A stretch of DNA of 34,318 nucleotides from Companilactobacillus nantensis DSM 16982 (GCF_001435815.1 NZ_AZFV01000028.1:1919-36236); one strand, 5' to 3'. Positions 16,919 through 27,097 are shown, counted from the stretch's first letter. Made by a program: numbers and translations. Notes: generated from the letters alone by a model not told the origin.

Positions 16919-19246
16919 ATGCCAGATAAAGATAATAAATTAATTGCGGACATACTAGAGGTTTTCAGAAGTAACCCCGACCGTCGCTATAAATCTGAAC
17001 AGATTGAAGACGTGTTGAGAATGCATGGAGCATCAGCTTTCAAGCGTGTTGTTCAAGCTCTAGCTGTCTTAGAGGGTGAAAGTAAAATTACTTTGACCAA
17101 TAAAGATGAATTCAAGATGGCCTCACCAGAGACTGTTGTTGAAGGAACATTTAAGGGAAATGATAAGGGTTTTGGTTTCGTTAGATATGACGAAGTTGAT
17201 CCAGATGCTTTCATTGCCAGAACTAATACGATGTTTGCCGTTAATGGCGATACCGTTAAAGTGAAGATTACTAAGCCTTCAAACCCTTGGATCGACAAGG
17301 GACCTGAAGGTGAAATTATTGAAATTGTGGAACGTTCATTAACTAAAGCTGTTGGTGAATTCCACGCTTATAGTGATGCTCAAGTTGAAAAGAGTGGTCA
17401 CTACGGCTATGTTCAAAGTCACGAAAAGAAAATTGCTTCATACATGATTTTCATTTCCGACAAGGGCTTACACCCACAAATTGGTGATATGGTTCAAGTT
17501 TCAATTGACGCATATCCTGATGCTAAGCATCCCCAAAGTATGGAAGGTACTGCACTAGAAATCATTGGTAACAAGAATGATCCTGGTGTTGATATTATGT
17601 CAATCGTTGTTGACAATGATATCAATCCGGAATTCCCTAACGAGGTTTTGAAGGAAGCTGAAAAGGTTCCTGATCATGTTTTAGATTCTGATCGTGTTGG
17701 TCGTAAAGACTTAACAGACAATATGGTTATCACAATTGATGGGGATGACTCAAAGGATTTTGATGATGCTGTCGGATTAGATATGTTGCCAAACGGTAAC
17801 TACCATCTAGAAGTTGATATTGCTGATGTTACACACTACGTTAAAGAAGGTTCTCCACTTGATGAAGAAGCTTATGCACGTGGGACAAGTACTTACTTAG
17901 TTGACCGAGTAATCCCAATGTTGCCATTTAGATTGTCAAACGGAATTTGTTCATTGAATCCTGGTGAAGACCGTCTAGCTTTGACTTGTGAAATGGAAAT
18001 CGACCATGCGGGTAATGTTATTAAACATGACATTTATCCTAGTGTGATTAGATCTAAGTATCGTATGACTTACAACAACGTTAATGAAATTCTTAAGGGC
18101 GACGAAGAGTTGACTGAAGAATATGCACCAGTTGTGCCAATGCTTAAAGAAATGGCTGAACTACATGAAATCTTGTTCAACAAGCGTCATGAACGTGGTG
18201 CCATTGATTTTGAAGAAACAGAAGCACAAATCATCGTTGATGAAAATGGTAAGCCAATCGACATCAAGCTTAGAGAACGTGGTACATCTGAAAAGATGAT
18301 CGAATCATTCATGTTGGCAGCTAATGAAACAGTTGCTGAACACTACAATGTTAAACATGTACCATTCTTATACCGTGTCCACGAAAAGCCTGATGAAGAA
18401 AAGATTAAGAACTTCTTTGAATTTGCTGCTGCTATGGGTGTGCAAGTTAAGGGTAATTTGAAAGAAATTACACCAAAGATGTTCCAAAATGTTTTAGCCA
18501 GTGTTGTCGGAACTCCTGAAGAACAAGTTGTTACAATTATGTTATTGAGAAGTTTACAACAAGCTAGATATTCTGACGAACCACTTGGTCACTTTGGTTT
18601 AGCTGCTAAGTACTACACTCACTTTACATCACCAATCAGACGTTACCCTGATTTGACAGTTCACCGTATGATTCACAGTTATGCTGAAAATGGCTTTACT
18701 GACGAGGAACAAACAAAATGGGGCAACAAACTTCAAGAAATTGCTGAACACACATCTGGTCGTGAAAGAATTTCAATTAACGCTGAACGTGCTGTTGACG
18801 ATTTGAAGAAGACTGAATATATGGCTGATCAAGTTGGAAATACTTTTGATGCTGTTGTTAGTTCCGTGACAAGTTTCGGAATGTTCATTCAATTGGATAA
18901 CACGGTTGAAGGTTTGATTCATATTTCTAACATGAAGGATGACTTCTATGAATATGATGAGAAGAGCATGTCAATGCATGGCCGTGGTACTGGTAAGACA
19001 TTCAAGGTTGGTGAACCAATCAAAGTTAAACTTATCAGAGCTGATGTTGAACACAGACAAATTGACTTTGAACGTGTCTTGACACCTGAAGAACAAGAAC
19101 AAGCTGATAAACGTGAAGCTGAATTTAAGAAGAAACGTTCAATGCAACATGGACGCGGACGTGGAGGTCATGGTCGCCACAATGATAGTAAGAACCATGG
19201 AGATAAGAATAGCCATAAGAGACGTGGTAAATACGAAAGTCGGTGA
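16919..19246 (+). CDS. rnr: Ribonuclease R
   Basis: The 775-residue 3'-5' exoribonuclease degrades structured RNA and, with SmpB/tmRNA, faulty mRNA. Domains in order: N-terminal winged helix (about 5-60), two cold-shock domains (about 70-215), the RNB catalytic domain with the acidic metal motif [10 protein letters not shown] near 275-284, an S1 domain around 635-720 ([20 protein letters not shown]), and a Lys/Arg/Gly/His-rich tail from about 735 suited to RNA binding. A TTG at 16907 overlaps the est stop, but GAGG at 16909-16912 places the start at ATG 16919. smpB begins inside its stop codon region, a conserved pairing. Confidence 0.97.
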   Translation: MPDKDNKLIADILEVFRSNPDRRYKSEQIEDVLRMHGASAFKRVVQALAVLEGESKITLTNKDEFKMASPETVVEGTFKGNDKGFGFVRYDEVDPDAFIARTNTMFAVNGDTVKVKITKPSNPWIDKGPEGEIIEIVERSLTKAVGEFHAYSDAQVEKSGHYGYVQSHEKKIASYMIFISDKGLHPQIGDMVQVSIDAYPDAKHPQSMEGTALEIIGNKNDPGVDIMSIVVDNDINPEFPNEVLKEAEKVPDHVLDSDRVGRKDLTDNMVITIDGDDSKDFDDAVGLDMLPNGNYHLEVDIADVTHYVKEGSPLDEEAYARGTSTYLVDRVIPMLPFRLSNGICSLNPGEDRLALTCEMEIDHAGNVIKHDIYPSVIRSKYRMTYNNVNEILKGDEELTEEYAPVVPMLKEMAELHEILFNKRHERGAIDFEETEAQIIVDENGKPIDIKLRERGTSEKMIESFMLAANETVAEHYNVKHVPFLYRVHEKPDEEKIKNFFEFAAAMGVQVKGNLKEITPKMFQNVLASVVGTPEEQVVTIMLLRSLQQARYSDEPLGHFGLAAKYYTHFTSPIRRYPDLTVHRMIHSYAENGFTDEEQTKWGNKLQEIAEHTSGRERISINAERAVDDLKKTEYMADQVGNTFDAVVSSVTSFGMFIQLDNTVEGLIHISNMKDDFYEYDEKSMSMHGRGTGKTFKVGEPIKVKLIRADVEHRQIDFERVLTPEEQEQADKREAEFKKKRSMQHGRGRGGHGRHNDSKNHGDKNSHKRRGKYESR

Positions 19247-19722
19247 TTCTGTTGAAGAAACATCATACAAAAGCTGCTAATGAAGTAGCTAATAATCGTA
19301 AAGCTCGTCATGATTATAGTATTTTAGAAACCTATGAGGCGGGTATATCTTTGACAGGGACTGAGATCAAATCAGTTCGTGCCAGCAAAATGAACATTAA
19401 AGATGGTTTCGTGCAAGCTAGAAATGGTGAACTTTGGTTAGAAAATGTTAATATCAGCATTTATGATCAAGGTAATCAATTCAATCACGATCCATTGCGT
19501 AATCGGAAATTACTTTTGCACAAGAAAGAAATTCGCAAGATTACAGCAAGTGTTCAAGAAAAAGGTATTACAGTGGTACCTTTGAAAGTTTATCTGAAGC
19601 ATGGTTTCGCTAAAGTATTGATTGGCGTGGCTGAAGGTAAGAAACAATATGATAAGCGTGAAACAATTAAAAAACGTGATCAAGAGCGAGAAATTAGACG
19701 TGTTATGAAAAATGCGTATTAA
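19243..19722 (+). CDS. smpB: SsrA-binding protein SmpB
   Basis: The protein of about 159 residues binds tmRNA and brings it to stalled ribosomes. Family motifs are [18 protein letters not shown], the [20 protein letters not shown] region, [23 protein letters not shown], and the basic C-terminal tail. The start is uncertain: GTG at 19243 overlaps the rnr stop, whereas TTG at 19252 would give [12 protein letters not shown], is preceded by GGTGAT, and better matches the usual SmpB N-terminus. Either start means coupling to rnr. A terminator follows directly. Confidence 0.96.
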   Translation: MILLKKHHTKAANEVANNRKARHDYSILETYEAGISLTGTEIKSVRASKMNIKDGFVQARNGELWLENVNISIYDQGNQFNHDPLRNRKLLLHKKEIRKITASVQEKGITVVPLKVYLKHGFAKVLIGVAEGKKQYDKRETIKKRDQEREIRRVMKNAY

Positions 19723-19724
19723 TT

Positions 19725-19748
19725 AAGCGGTGATCGCTTTTTTTTTTG
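19725..19748 (+). terminator. Terminator of est-rnr-smpB
   Basis: A short hairpin AAGCG-GTGAT-CGCTT followed by about nine T, right after the smpB stop. Confidence 0.8.
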
Positions 19749-19794
19749 ACCAAATTTAGCGTATCCTTAAGTTTAAATGATAGGGGATGATGTG

Positions 19795-20760
19795 ATGAAA
19801 ATAGGTTTCTTCTCGAGTTCAACGCCAATTACAGCTATTTCACCAGAACGTTTTGTCAGAGCTAAAAAGTTCTTGGAGAGTAAGGGATGTACTTTAGTCG
19901 CTGGTAATTTAACAGGTCAACAAGATTGTTATCGAGCAGGCAGTATCAAACAACGAGCTGCAGAAATTAATCAGCTAATTTATGATGAGTCAATTGATGT
20001 TTTAATGGCGACGATTGGTGGGTTGAACACGAACGCCATTTTGAAGTATATCGACTTCGATTATTTACAAGCTCATCCCAAGACTATTGTTGGTTATTCT
20101 GATACGACAGCTTTCTTATTGGCAGTCTATACGCAAGCACCAGCCTGCCGAGTTTTGTATGGACCAGCATTAGTTGCCTCATTTGGAGAATTTCCACCAC
20201 TAGTTGATTATACTTGGGCTAGTTTTGAACAAGTTATCGACAATCCGGCAAATGTTACATTGACGGCACCACAGTATTGGACGGATGAACAAGTGAATTG
20301 GGATAATTTCACACGGTCAAAAAAGCTTATTTCAAACCACTGGGGTTATACACAAGTAGCTACTTTGGAAGGTAAAATTGTTGGTGGCAATTTGGATACG
20401 ATGTCAGGAATTATTGGTTCGCAATACTTTCCTAAATTTTCAGCCAATGACCTACTGCTGATTGAAGATGCAGAAAAGGATGCTGCGATTGTTGAGAAAA
20501 ATTTTTCGATGCTGGACAACCTAGGTGTATTTGACCAAGTTAAGGGTATAATTTTAGGTAAACATGCATTGTTTGATGACTTAAAAACACAACGGCGACC
20601 TATCGATATTTTGCTAGAAATTTTGGGTCAAAGACAGATTCCAATTATTTACGATTATGATTCATGTCATACGGTACCTATGATGACAACGCCACTTGGC
20701 AATTATGCCAAATTTGATGCTGAAACAATGCAGGTCAGTTTTTCACAGTATTCAATATGA
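19795..20760 (+). CDS. S66 family peptidase (MccF / LD-carboxypeptidase type)
   Basis: The 321-residue protein fits the S66 serine carboxypeptidases. The proposed triad is Ser102 in VGYSDTTAF, Glu224 in LLIEDAEKD and His292 in DSCHTVPMMTTPLG. Members either trim the murein tetrapeptide (LdcA) or cleave microcin C7-like nucleotide-peptides (MccF). The WTDEQVNWDNFTRSKK insert and the HWGYTQV segment look closer to MccF-like proteins, but I cannot settle the substrate. No signal peptide, so cytoplasmic. The frame opens at 19777, but AGGGG at 19779-19783 supports ATG 19795. The first DUF2207 gene follows after 35 bp without a terminator and may share its transcript. Confidence 0.85.
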   Translation: MKIGFFSSSTPITAISPERFVRAKKFLESKGCTLVAGNLTGQQDCYRAGSIKQRAAEINQLIYDESIDVLMATIGGLNTNAILKYIDFDYLQAHPKTIVGYSDTTAFLLAVYTQAPACRVLYGPALVASFGEFPPLVDYTWASFEQVIDNPANVTLTAPQYWTDEQVNWDNFTRSKKLISNHWGYTQVATLEGKIVGGNLDTMSGIIGSQYFPKFSANDLLLIEDAEKDAAIVEKNFSMLDNLGVFDQVKGIILGKHALFDDLKTQRRPIDILLEILGQRQIPIIYDYDSCHTVPMMTTPLGNYAKFDAETMQVSFSQYSI

Positions 20761-20795
20761 TAAAATTAAGTTAATAAGTTCCAACGGGGGAAATT

Positions 20796-22595
20796 ATGAA
20801 AAAATTCTGGGGTGTCTTCCTAACTTTTTTAGGTATTTTATTAGCTTTGCATACGACATCAATCAATGTTTTTGCTGACAATAAGTATCGAATCAAAAAT
20901 TACAACATTGTGGCGAACGTACAAAAAAATGGTGACATTGAAATGACGCAGCGTCTGAATTATCAGTTCGATGGTGATTTTCATGGTGTTTATTATAATC
21001 AGAGTTTAAATAAATTGCAGGGTGTTACGCAGCCTAAGGTTTATATTGATACTGGTTCTCAAGTGATTCCGGCTAAAGAGTCGAACAGTGGTGCTGATAA
21101 CACTGTTAAAGTGACAAAAACGAAGAAGAAACTTGGTTTAAAAGTTTATCATGAGGTTTCGACTTCAGATGTGACATTTATTTATAAATATACCCTCAAA
21201 GGTGCAGTCATAAACTATAACGATACAGCCGTTATGAATTGGTTAATTTTGAGTGGCTGGGATAATGTTTTGAGTAATATCAAAATAACAATCAATTTAC
21301 CAGAGAAAAATATTCCACAACTACAAGCTTGGGCACACGGTCCATTGCTGGGGCATAACCAAGTTAATCGCAAAAAGGGTCAGGTCGTTATGACGGTTCC
21401 TGAATTAACAGATGATGATTCGATTAGAAGTAAGATGCTTTTCCCAGTTAGTGTAACGTCTGCCAATCCTAATGTTGTCCATAAAGACATGAAGGCTAAA
21501 GTCAGAGCTGAAGAAAAGCAGTACGCAATTGCGGCTAACCAATCGCGGCGTAAACAAGATGGAATTTATTGGTCATTGATGGTATTTGGTATCTTGGTGA
21601 TTGCAGCCATTTACTTATACAAGATAATTGCGATGAAAAAATATCCGGCAACGAAACATCAAATTCCGACACCTTTGTATCACAGTTTTGATGCTCCAGA
21701 ATTTCTACCTAGTTTTAGTAAAGTGATTTTGGAACGATTGCATGATGCAGACAGTATTTCATTGACCGCTGATTTAATGAATGAAGTTGGTCACCGACGG
21801 ATGAAGTTAGAAAAGCTTGGGAATACTTTTGAAATTACGGCTTTAGTTCCACCGACAAACGATTTCTTCAAGTACATGATCAATGACGTTGGCGATGGCA
21901 AAAAAGTTACGCTTCGAGCTATTAAGAATGAAGCAAAAGATTATGACGGTAAGAAACGAGTTTCTGATAATTTCGATAATTGGGCTGAAAATGCGGTTAA
22001 GAATCGTGAACAATATTTAGACTTACATAATATGGATATTGTCAAAGGGTTCAGTTTAGCCGCCATTACAACCGACATCATTGCGGCAATTATGTTCATG
22101 ATAACTTTATTATTCAATAAACCATTGTTGTGGCCTGCAGTTATTCTTGTAACGTTAGCTGTATTAGTTTGGATTGTTTACTGGTTAATTAGAAAACGAG
22201 TAACGCCTTATACTGATAAAGGTGAGATAGCAGTCAATCAAATTCGAGCTTTCAAACGAATGTTGGAAGATATTGATGATATCAAGATGGCTGAAGTTGG
22301 TGATATTATCTTGTGGGAACAATTCATTCCATATGCCGTTGCCTTTGGTATTTCTGAGAAAGTTATTAAAGCATTGAAAGTTCAATTTACACCAGAGCAA
22401 TTAGGACAATCAATTGCCGTGGTTAATTATATTGGCTTTACTAATTCGTTTGGAGCAGCAAGTAGTGGCTTCCAAACAGCCTTTATCGGCGCCATCGGAG
22501 CAAGTGGTTCCGCAAGTATTTCCGGAGGATCAGGTGGATTCTCTGGAGGTGGCGGAGGCGGTGGTTTCGGAGGAGGATCTGGGGGTGCATTTTAG
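20796..22595 (+). CDS. DUF2207 membrane protein, copy 1
   Basis: The 599-residue protein has a signal peptide (about 1-27, ending VFA), an extracellular domain (about 28-255, including GDIEMTQRLNYQFDGDFHG), a TM helix near 257-278, a cytoplasmic region, two TM helices near 419-440 and 446-465, and a second cytoplasmic region with RAFKRMLEDIDDIKMAEVGD and LWEQFIPYAVAFGIS. It ends in a Gly/Ser-rich tail (about 576-599) closing in GGAF. This is the DUF2207 architecture, whose function is unknown. GGGGGA precedes the ATG. A paralog of nearly the same length lies downstream (22930), separated by a large inverted repeat and a terminator. Confidence 0.88.
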   Translation: MKKFWGVFLTFLGILLALHTTSINVFADNKYRIKNYNIVANVQKNGDIEMTQRLNYQFDGDFHGVYYNQSLNKLQGVTQPKVYIDTGSQVIPAKESNSGADNTVKVTKTKKKLGLKVYHEVSTSDVTFIYKYTLKGAVINYNDTAVMNWLILSGWDNVLSNIKITINLPEKNIPQLQAWAHGPLLGHNQVNRKKGQVVMTVPELTDDDSIRSKMLFPVSVTSANPNVVHKDMKAKVRAEEKQYAIAANQSRRKQDGIYWSLMVFGILVIAAIYLYKIIAMKKYPATKHQIPTPLYHSFDAPEFLPSFSKVILERLHDADSISLTADLMNEVGHRRMKLEKLGNTFEITALVPPTNDFFKYMINDVGDGKKVTLRAIKNEAKDYDGKKRVSDNFDNWAENAVKNREQYLDLHNMDIVKGFSLAAITTDIIAAIMFMITLLFNKPLLWPAVILVTLAVLVWIVYWLIRKRVTPYTDKGEIAVNQIRAFKRMLEDIDDIKMAEVGDIILWEQFIPYAVAFGISEKVIKALKVQFTPEQLGQSIAVVNYIGFTNSFGAASSGFQTAFIGAIGASGSASISGGSGGFSGGGGGGGFGGGSGGAF

Positions 22596-22607
22596 AGAGA
22601 GGGCGAA

Positions 22608-22710
22608 GACAGGGCGGTCAGCTCCCGAGCATTTGCATGACTTAATGAATTATCCGCGTACTTTGCGGATGATTCATTAAGTTAGGCAAAGCGGAAGGAG
22701 TTGCCCTGTC
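22608..22710. repeat. Large imperfect inverted repeat between the DUF2207 genes
   Basis: GACAGGGC (22608-22615) pairs with GCCCTGTC (22703-22710). CTTAATGAAT (22641-22650) pairs with ATTCATTAAG (22672-22681). ATCCGC (22652-22657) pairs with GCGGAT (22665-22670), giving a hairpin about 50 bp per arm with an internal mismatched section. It starts 12 bp after the first DUF2207 stop. There is no T run, so it is not a plain terminator. No second copy in the window and no similarity to the 12672 element. Confidence 0.8.
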
Positions 22711-22825
22711 GTAGCCCGTTTCAGAGCCACTGCCCATATAAACCATAAAGCCAAAGTCTAAAACAAATTATCACTTTAAAAAACACACCATAAACGAATA
22801 ACAAAACCAAACTTTTTCACAAAAA

Positions 22826-22875
22826 TAAAACAAGACTAGTAATCCTAATTGGGATTTGCCTAGTCTTGTTTTTTC
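22826..22875 (+). terminator. Terminator downstream of DUF2207 copy 1
   Basis: AAAACAAGACTAG...CTAGTCTTGTTTTTT, with an inner AATCC/GGATT pairing. It closes the S66-DUF2207 unit 230 bp after the gene. The DNA between 22711 and 22825 is AT-rich and shows nothing recognisable. Confidence 0.85.
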
Positions 22876-22929
22876 ATAAGCAATAATTAAATATGATAAA
22901 ATATCTCTATCAAATAATCGGGGGTAAAA

Positions 22930-24738
22930 ATGAAAAAATTATGGGGCTTTTTCCTCGTATTTATTAGTATCATCTGTGCCTTTAACGTTACAACAACAGT
23001 TAAAGCAGATGGTGACTATCAAATTGAAAAGTATCATGCACAAGCGGACATTCAAAAGAATGGTGATATTGAATTGACACAGCGAATCAATTATCAATTC
23101 GATGGTGATTTCCATGGTGTCTACTACAATCAAAATATTCAGGGTATTAAGGGTGCGACTGATCCGCAGGTATTTATTAAAAATGGAAGTAAAGAGACTC
23201 CATTAGTACAAAGTGATAGCGGTCAAGAAAATACTTTTAAAGTAACTCGCACAAAAGATAGTATGGGTCTAAAAGTTTATCATTCGGCATCGACAGAGAA
23301 TTTAACTTTTATTTACAAATATCGCTTGCTAGGAGCCGTAACTAATTATCAAGATACAGCGGAATTGAATTGGAAAATGATTGGTGGGGGCTGGGACAAA
23401 ACGTTACATAACGTTATTTTGACAGTTAATTTACCACAAGGGGATGTGTCTAAATTACAAGCTTGGACGCATGGTCCTTCTGAGGGTTATACCGATGTCA
23501 ATCGTAAACAAGGTCAAGTTAAAATGACACTGGATAAATTACCGGCCCATCAAGTGGTGGAGACACACATGATTTTTCCAACGAGTGTTACAGCCGATAA
23601 TTTAAACGTCGTTAATAAAAAGCGTAAGTCACAAGTATTAGCACAGGAAAAACAATTAGTGTTGGATGCTAATGCCCAACGTGAACGTAAGAAAATGATT
23701 TATCGGGTCATAATGGCATTTGGTGCAATTGTAGTTTTGCTAATTTATTTAGTGAGATTTTACCAATTTCGTAAGTATCCAGGGAATAAACATGTCATTC
23801 CCACACCATTGCATCATTATTTCGATGAGCCTGATTTTCTACCTAGTTTTACCAAAGTTGTTTTAGATAAGACGGACCGAGCCGATAGTTTATCATTAAC
23901 GGCTGATTTATTGGTTGAAGTGGGTCAGCGACGTATGAAAATTGACAAGGTGAAACGAAGTTATGAAATCACGGCTTTAGTTCCACCAACCAATCCGTTC
24001 TTTAAATATTTGATTGAAGAAATCGGAGACGGTCAAAAGGTTAGTTTGAAACAAATTAAACTATCAACTAAGGGTTCTGGTAAAAAGGCTCGAAGATTGG
24101 GTAAAAAATTTGAGAAGTGGTCGAAAGTAGCAGCTAAGGGTCGTGAAAAATATTTGGACTTGGACAATTTAAATATCGTCAAAGATTTTCAATTAGCAGC
24201 CATTTCAACAAGCATTATTGTCTTTTTAATGTGGATCGTATCGATTATTTTTGCCAAAAATATCTTAATTAGTGGTGCCTTAATGCTAGTATCTGTAGCA
24301 ATCTTTTGGATTATTTACATCGTCGCTAAACACAAAGTGACCCCATATACTGATGAGGGTGAGGACGAAGTAAATAAAATTCGTGCTTTTAAACGGATGT
24401 TAAAAGATATCGATGATATTAAAATGGCTGAGGTCGGGGATTTGATTCTCTGGGAGCAATTATTGCCTTATGCAGTCGTTTTTGGAGTTTCTGATAAAGT
24501 TATTAAGGCATTGAAGGTTAACTTCAGTGCGGAGCAACTAGACAATTCCTTAGTGATTCCTTATTACATAGGAGCACATAGTTTTATCAACTCAAGTTCG
24601 TCTGGGTTCCAGTCATCATTTACGAGTGCCATATCGAGTGGTAACGGTAGTTCATCAAGTGTATCAGGTGGATCTGGAGGTTTCTCTGGTGGTTCATCAG
24701 GTGGTTTTGGTGGTGGCTCCGGTGGTGGAGCTTTCTAA
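22930..24738 (+). CDS. DUF2207 membrane protein, copy 2
   Basis: A 602-residue paralog of the preceding gene, matching it along the whole length: signal peptide ending VKA, the shared extracellular stretch NGDIELTQRINYQFDGDFHG, a TM helix near 255-278, the cytoplasmic sequence ADSLSLTADLLVEVGQRRMK, two TM helices, RAFKRMLKDIDDIKMAEVGD, and a Ser/Gly-rich tail ending GGGAF. The linker before the second TM pair and the tail are the most diverged parts. GGGGG precedes the ATG. It has a candidate -10 (TATGAT at 22893-22898) after the upstream terminator, so it is probably transcribed on its own. Function unknown; a tandem duplication is the simplest origin. Confidence 0.88.
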   Translation: MKKLWGFFLVFISIICAFNVTTTVKADGDYQIEKYHAQADIQKNGDIELTQRINYQFDGDFHGVYYNQNIQGIKGATDPQVFIKNGSKETPLVQSDSGQENTFKVTRTKDSMGLKVYHSASTENLTFIYKYRLLGAVTNYQDTAELNWKMIGGGWDKTLHNVILTVNLPQGDVSKLQAWTHGPSEGYTDVNRKQGQVKMTLDKLPAHQVVETHMIFPTSVTADNLNVVNKKRKSQVLAQEKQLVLDANAQRERKKMIYRVIMAFGAIVVLLIYLVRFYQFRKYPGNKHVIPTPLHHYFDEPDFLPSFTKVVLDKTDRADSLSLTADLLVEVGQRRMKIDKVKRSYEITALVPPTNPFFKYLIEEIGDGQKVSLKQIKLSTKGSGKKARRLGKKFEKWSKVAAKGREKYLDLDNLNIVKDFQLAAISTSIIVFLMWIVSIIFAKNILISGALMLVSVAIFWIIYIVAKHKVTPYTDEGEDEVNKIRAFKRMLKDIDDIKMAEVGDLILWEQLLPYAVVFGVSDKVIKALKVNFSAEQLDNSLVIPYYIGAHSFINSSSSGFQSSFTSAISSGNGSSSSVSGGSGGFSGGSSGGFGGGSGGGAF

Positions 24739-24747
24739 ATTAGTGTA

Positions 24748-24784
24748 AAAAAATAGGCTGAGAAATTATTCTCAGTCTATTTTG
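24748..24784. terminator. Terminator between convergent DUF2207 and adhesin genes
   Basis: AATAGGCTGAG...CTCAGTCTATT hairpin with A and T runs on both sides, between the two convergent stop codons. It probably serves both. Confidence 0.85.
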
Positions 24785-24796
24785 TTATCTTAAAAA

Positions 24797-27097
24797 TTAA
24801 ACGTGACGACGTTTGAAGTAAACAGTACCAAGTAGAATAACCAGACCCATCAAACTTACTGCCAAACCTGATTTAGAACCAGTTTGTGGAAGTGTGTTGT
24901 TTGTGCTAGTTGAATTGCTGCTACCAGGGTTAGTAATGATACCACCATTGTTGTTATTGTTGCCGTTATTGTTTGAACCAGGATTGCTTGGATCAACAAT
25001 TACGCCACCGCCATTGTTGTTGTTTTCATTACCACTGTTGTTACCTTCATTGTTGCCATCAACATCGGGGTTACCTTCGTTGCCACCGTTGTTGTTATCG
25101 CCTTCGTTAGTATCTTCTTCATTATCGTCTTTTTCATCAATGTCTGGATCTTCTGGATCAGTTGTGTTGCCACCACCGTCGGAACCTTCAGTACGTGAGT
25201 CAACAGCTTGAATAGTTTGAATATCTTGTTCTCCAGATTCGATTGTGAAATAAAGTTTATCATTATTAATTTCATAACCGTTTGGAGCACTAGTTTCTAC
25301 AAAATAATAATCACCGGGTTTTAAACCATCGATGGTAATCATGCCATTTTCATCAGTAACTTTTTTTTCTACAAATTCACCTGTAGCTGTATATAAGGAA
25401 TATTCAGCACCAGGGACGCCAGTTGACATATCTTTCTCATCAACTTTATGTAATTTGACAAAATAGGAATCATCAAATACTAAATCTTCATCTTTAGTGT
25501 TTTCAAAAGTAATTAATTCAGGCGTGAAACTTCCATCTTCATTGTTATCGCCAATTGTGACTGTATGAATTGTATCAGATACTTCATAACCTGCAGGAGC
25601 ATCAATTTCTTGAATGGTATATGTTCCTTGTTTGAGATTATACATGTGTCCGATACCTAGACTGTCGGTTGTAATAGTTCCAACTTCGTTACCATCTGCA
25701 TCTTTGACGACGAACTTTGCTCCGGCTAAACGATACTTGGTATCTTTATCAACCTTCATAATGATAATTGAACCTTCTTCATCTTCGTGAGTTTCTGTTG
25801 AAGGTTCATCTTTAGTAATTACAGGAACTACTTCTGAATTTTTACCAGAGATTGTAAAAGGAATCTTAGCGGTATTGGGTTCATAACCTGCAGGTGATTT
25901 TGTTTCAATAAAGTAGTAATTTCCCTTATCTAACTTATCAACTGAAAGTTGGCCCTTTTCATCAGTAGTTAATTTTTCAGCAACAAGTTTACCATCTTCC
26001 GTGTAAAGACTAAATTCGGCTCCCTTTAAAGGTGAGTTATCATCAGCACTTTGCTTAGTGAGTAAAACGCCACCTTTAATGGCAACACCGTTACCATTTC
26101 CAGAGTTAGTTCCGCCTGAGACGCTTCCGGAAGCATTATCTTGATTATTTGTTCCTCCGGTACCGGAACCATTGTTTCCCCATGTAAAGGAAGCGTTGTT
26201 TTTAAATTTATGACCATTAGTTGCATTGTTTTGGTCGACTATTTTAGTTTGAAACTTAACAACGTAAAATTGATCTTCTTTAGGTAAGTCTGAAATAGTA
26301 AATTGATCAGAAATACTGTTTTCATTTGGGTCAACTTTATATCCAGAAATTGGTTTGTTTTTATCGTAACTGTAAAATCCTGGCGAAGTAGTAGACCACT
26401 TTGCTTCATAAATATTTAAAGAACCAGGAATATAAGATTGATCATCGTTGATGAGTTCTTTAATTTGAAGATTTGGAAATGAAGTGCTATTTCTATTTAC
26501 TAAAATTGACCATGTGATTATTGAATTGCCATCAGCATCTTTTTCAATAACACCTCGTTTAGAAAAGTCATCATCAGAATCAGTAATGGTCATATTATCG
26601 TGAATATCGCCAATTTGAACATCATTGTTACCAATAACATAGTTTTTTCCAACGCCAATACCATCAGTAATGTTTAAAGACCCCTCATAATCAGTCTTGC
26701 CGTCAACGTTGTCAAAAGTTACTTTGACATAGCTGACACCATTACTATCGATACCTAACACAGCATTTCCGATAACATCACCATTATCATCAACCACCTT
26801 AAAGGTTTCACCTGGTTTTTTAACTTTTAGTTGCTCAGGCAATTCAACTGTCCAAGTATCACCGTTAGCTAAATCAGGTTGCAAGTCTTTTGAAGACCAG
26901 TCGAGTGTTAGATTAATGTTACTAGCTGTACCATAATTCTTTTGCTGAATCGACATACCAGTTAATAGCCCGTTCTTACCAGCACTAGTAGTGTAGTCAG
27001 CAGCTTTAGTAGTAGTTGTCTGGCTAGAAAAGACTAGAATCACTAATCCTAATGCCGCGACAAAAGCTACTAAAAAATTGCGTAATTTTTTCCCCAT
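24797..27097 (-). CDS. LPXTG-anchored SpaA/Cna-B repeat adhesin
   Basis: The 766-residue surface protein has a signal peptide (1 to about 33, TTTKAAD cleavage region) and an N-terminal collagen-binding/Cna-A-like adhesive region (about 34-310). Three prealbumin-like SpaA/Cna-B domains begin near residues 341, 442 and 545; each has a (L/V)xGAxF/Y core and closes with the E-x-PxGYE motif. Lys in LTKQS and Glu in YYFIETKSPAGYE are candidate isopeptide-bond partners. Then follow a D/E/N/G-rich stalk (about 636-730), LPQTG at 736-740, a membrane helix and the tail KRRHV. Sortase A would anchor it to peptidoglycan; no sortase gene lies nearby. AAGGGG precedes the ATG. The ligand is not known. Confidence 0.92.
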   Translation of the reverse strand: MGKKLRNFLVAFVAALGLVILVFSSQTTTTKAADYTTSAGKNGLLTGMSIQQKNYGTASNINLTLDWSSKDLQPDLANGDTWTVELPEQLKVKKPGETFKVVDDNGDVIGNAVLGIDSNGVSYVKVTFDNVDGKTDYEGSLNITDGIGVGKNYVIGNNDVQIGDIHDNMTITDSDDDFSKRGVIEKDADGNSIITWSILVNRNSTSFPNLQIKELINDDQSYIPGSLNIYEAKWSTTSPGFYSYDKNKPISGYKVDPNENSISDQFTISDLPKEDQFYVVKFQTKIVDQNNATNGHKFKNNASFTWGNNGSGTGGTNNQDNASGSVSGGTNSGNGNGVAIKGGVLLTKQSADDNSPLKGAEFSLYTEDGKLVAEKLTTDEKGQLSVDKLDKGNYYFIETKSPAGYEPNTAKIPFTISGKNSEVVPVITKDEPSTETHEDEEGSIIIMKVDKDTKYRLAGAKFVVKDADGNEVGTITTDSLGIGHMYNLKQGTYTIQEIDAPAGYEVSDTIHTVTIGDNNEDGSFTPELITFENTKDEDLVFDDSYFVKLHKVDEKDMSTGVPGAEYSLYTATGEFVEKKVTDENGMITIDGLKPGDYYFVETSAPNGYEINNDKLYFTIESGEQDIQTIQAVDSRTEGSDGGGNTTDPEDPDIDEKDDNEEDTNEGDNNNGGNEGNPDVDGNNEGNNSGNENNNNGGGVIVDPSNPGSNNNGNNNNNGGIITNPGSSNSTSTNNTLPQTGSKSGLAVSLMGLVILLGTVYFKRRHV

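Noticed and set aside
20696-20878. Small open frame bridging the S66 peptidase end and DUF2207 copy 1
   Set aside because: It overlaps two well-supported genes in another frame and lacks a ribosome binding site.
22414-22680. Open frame overlapping the end of DUF2207 copy 1 and running into the inverted repeat
   Set aside because: It is a shadow of the Gly/Ser-rich tail in another frame, with no ribosome binding site and no known motif.
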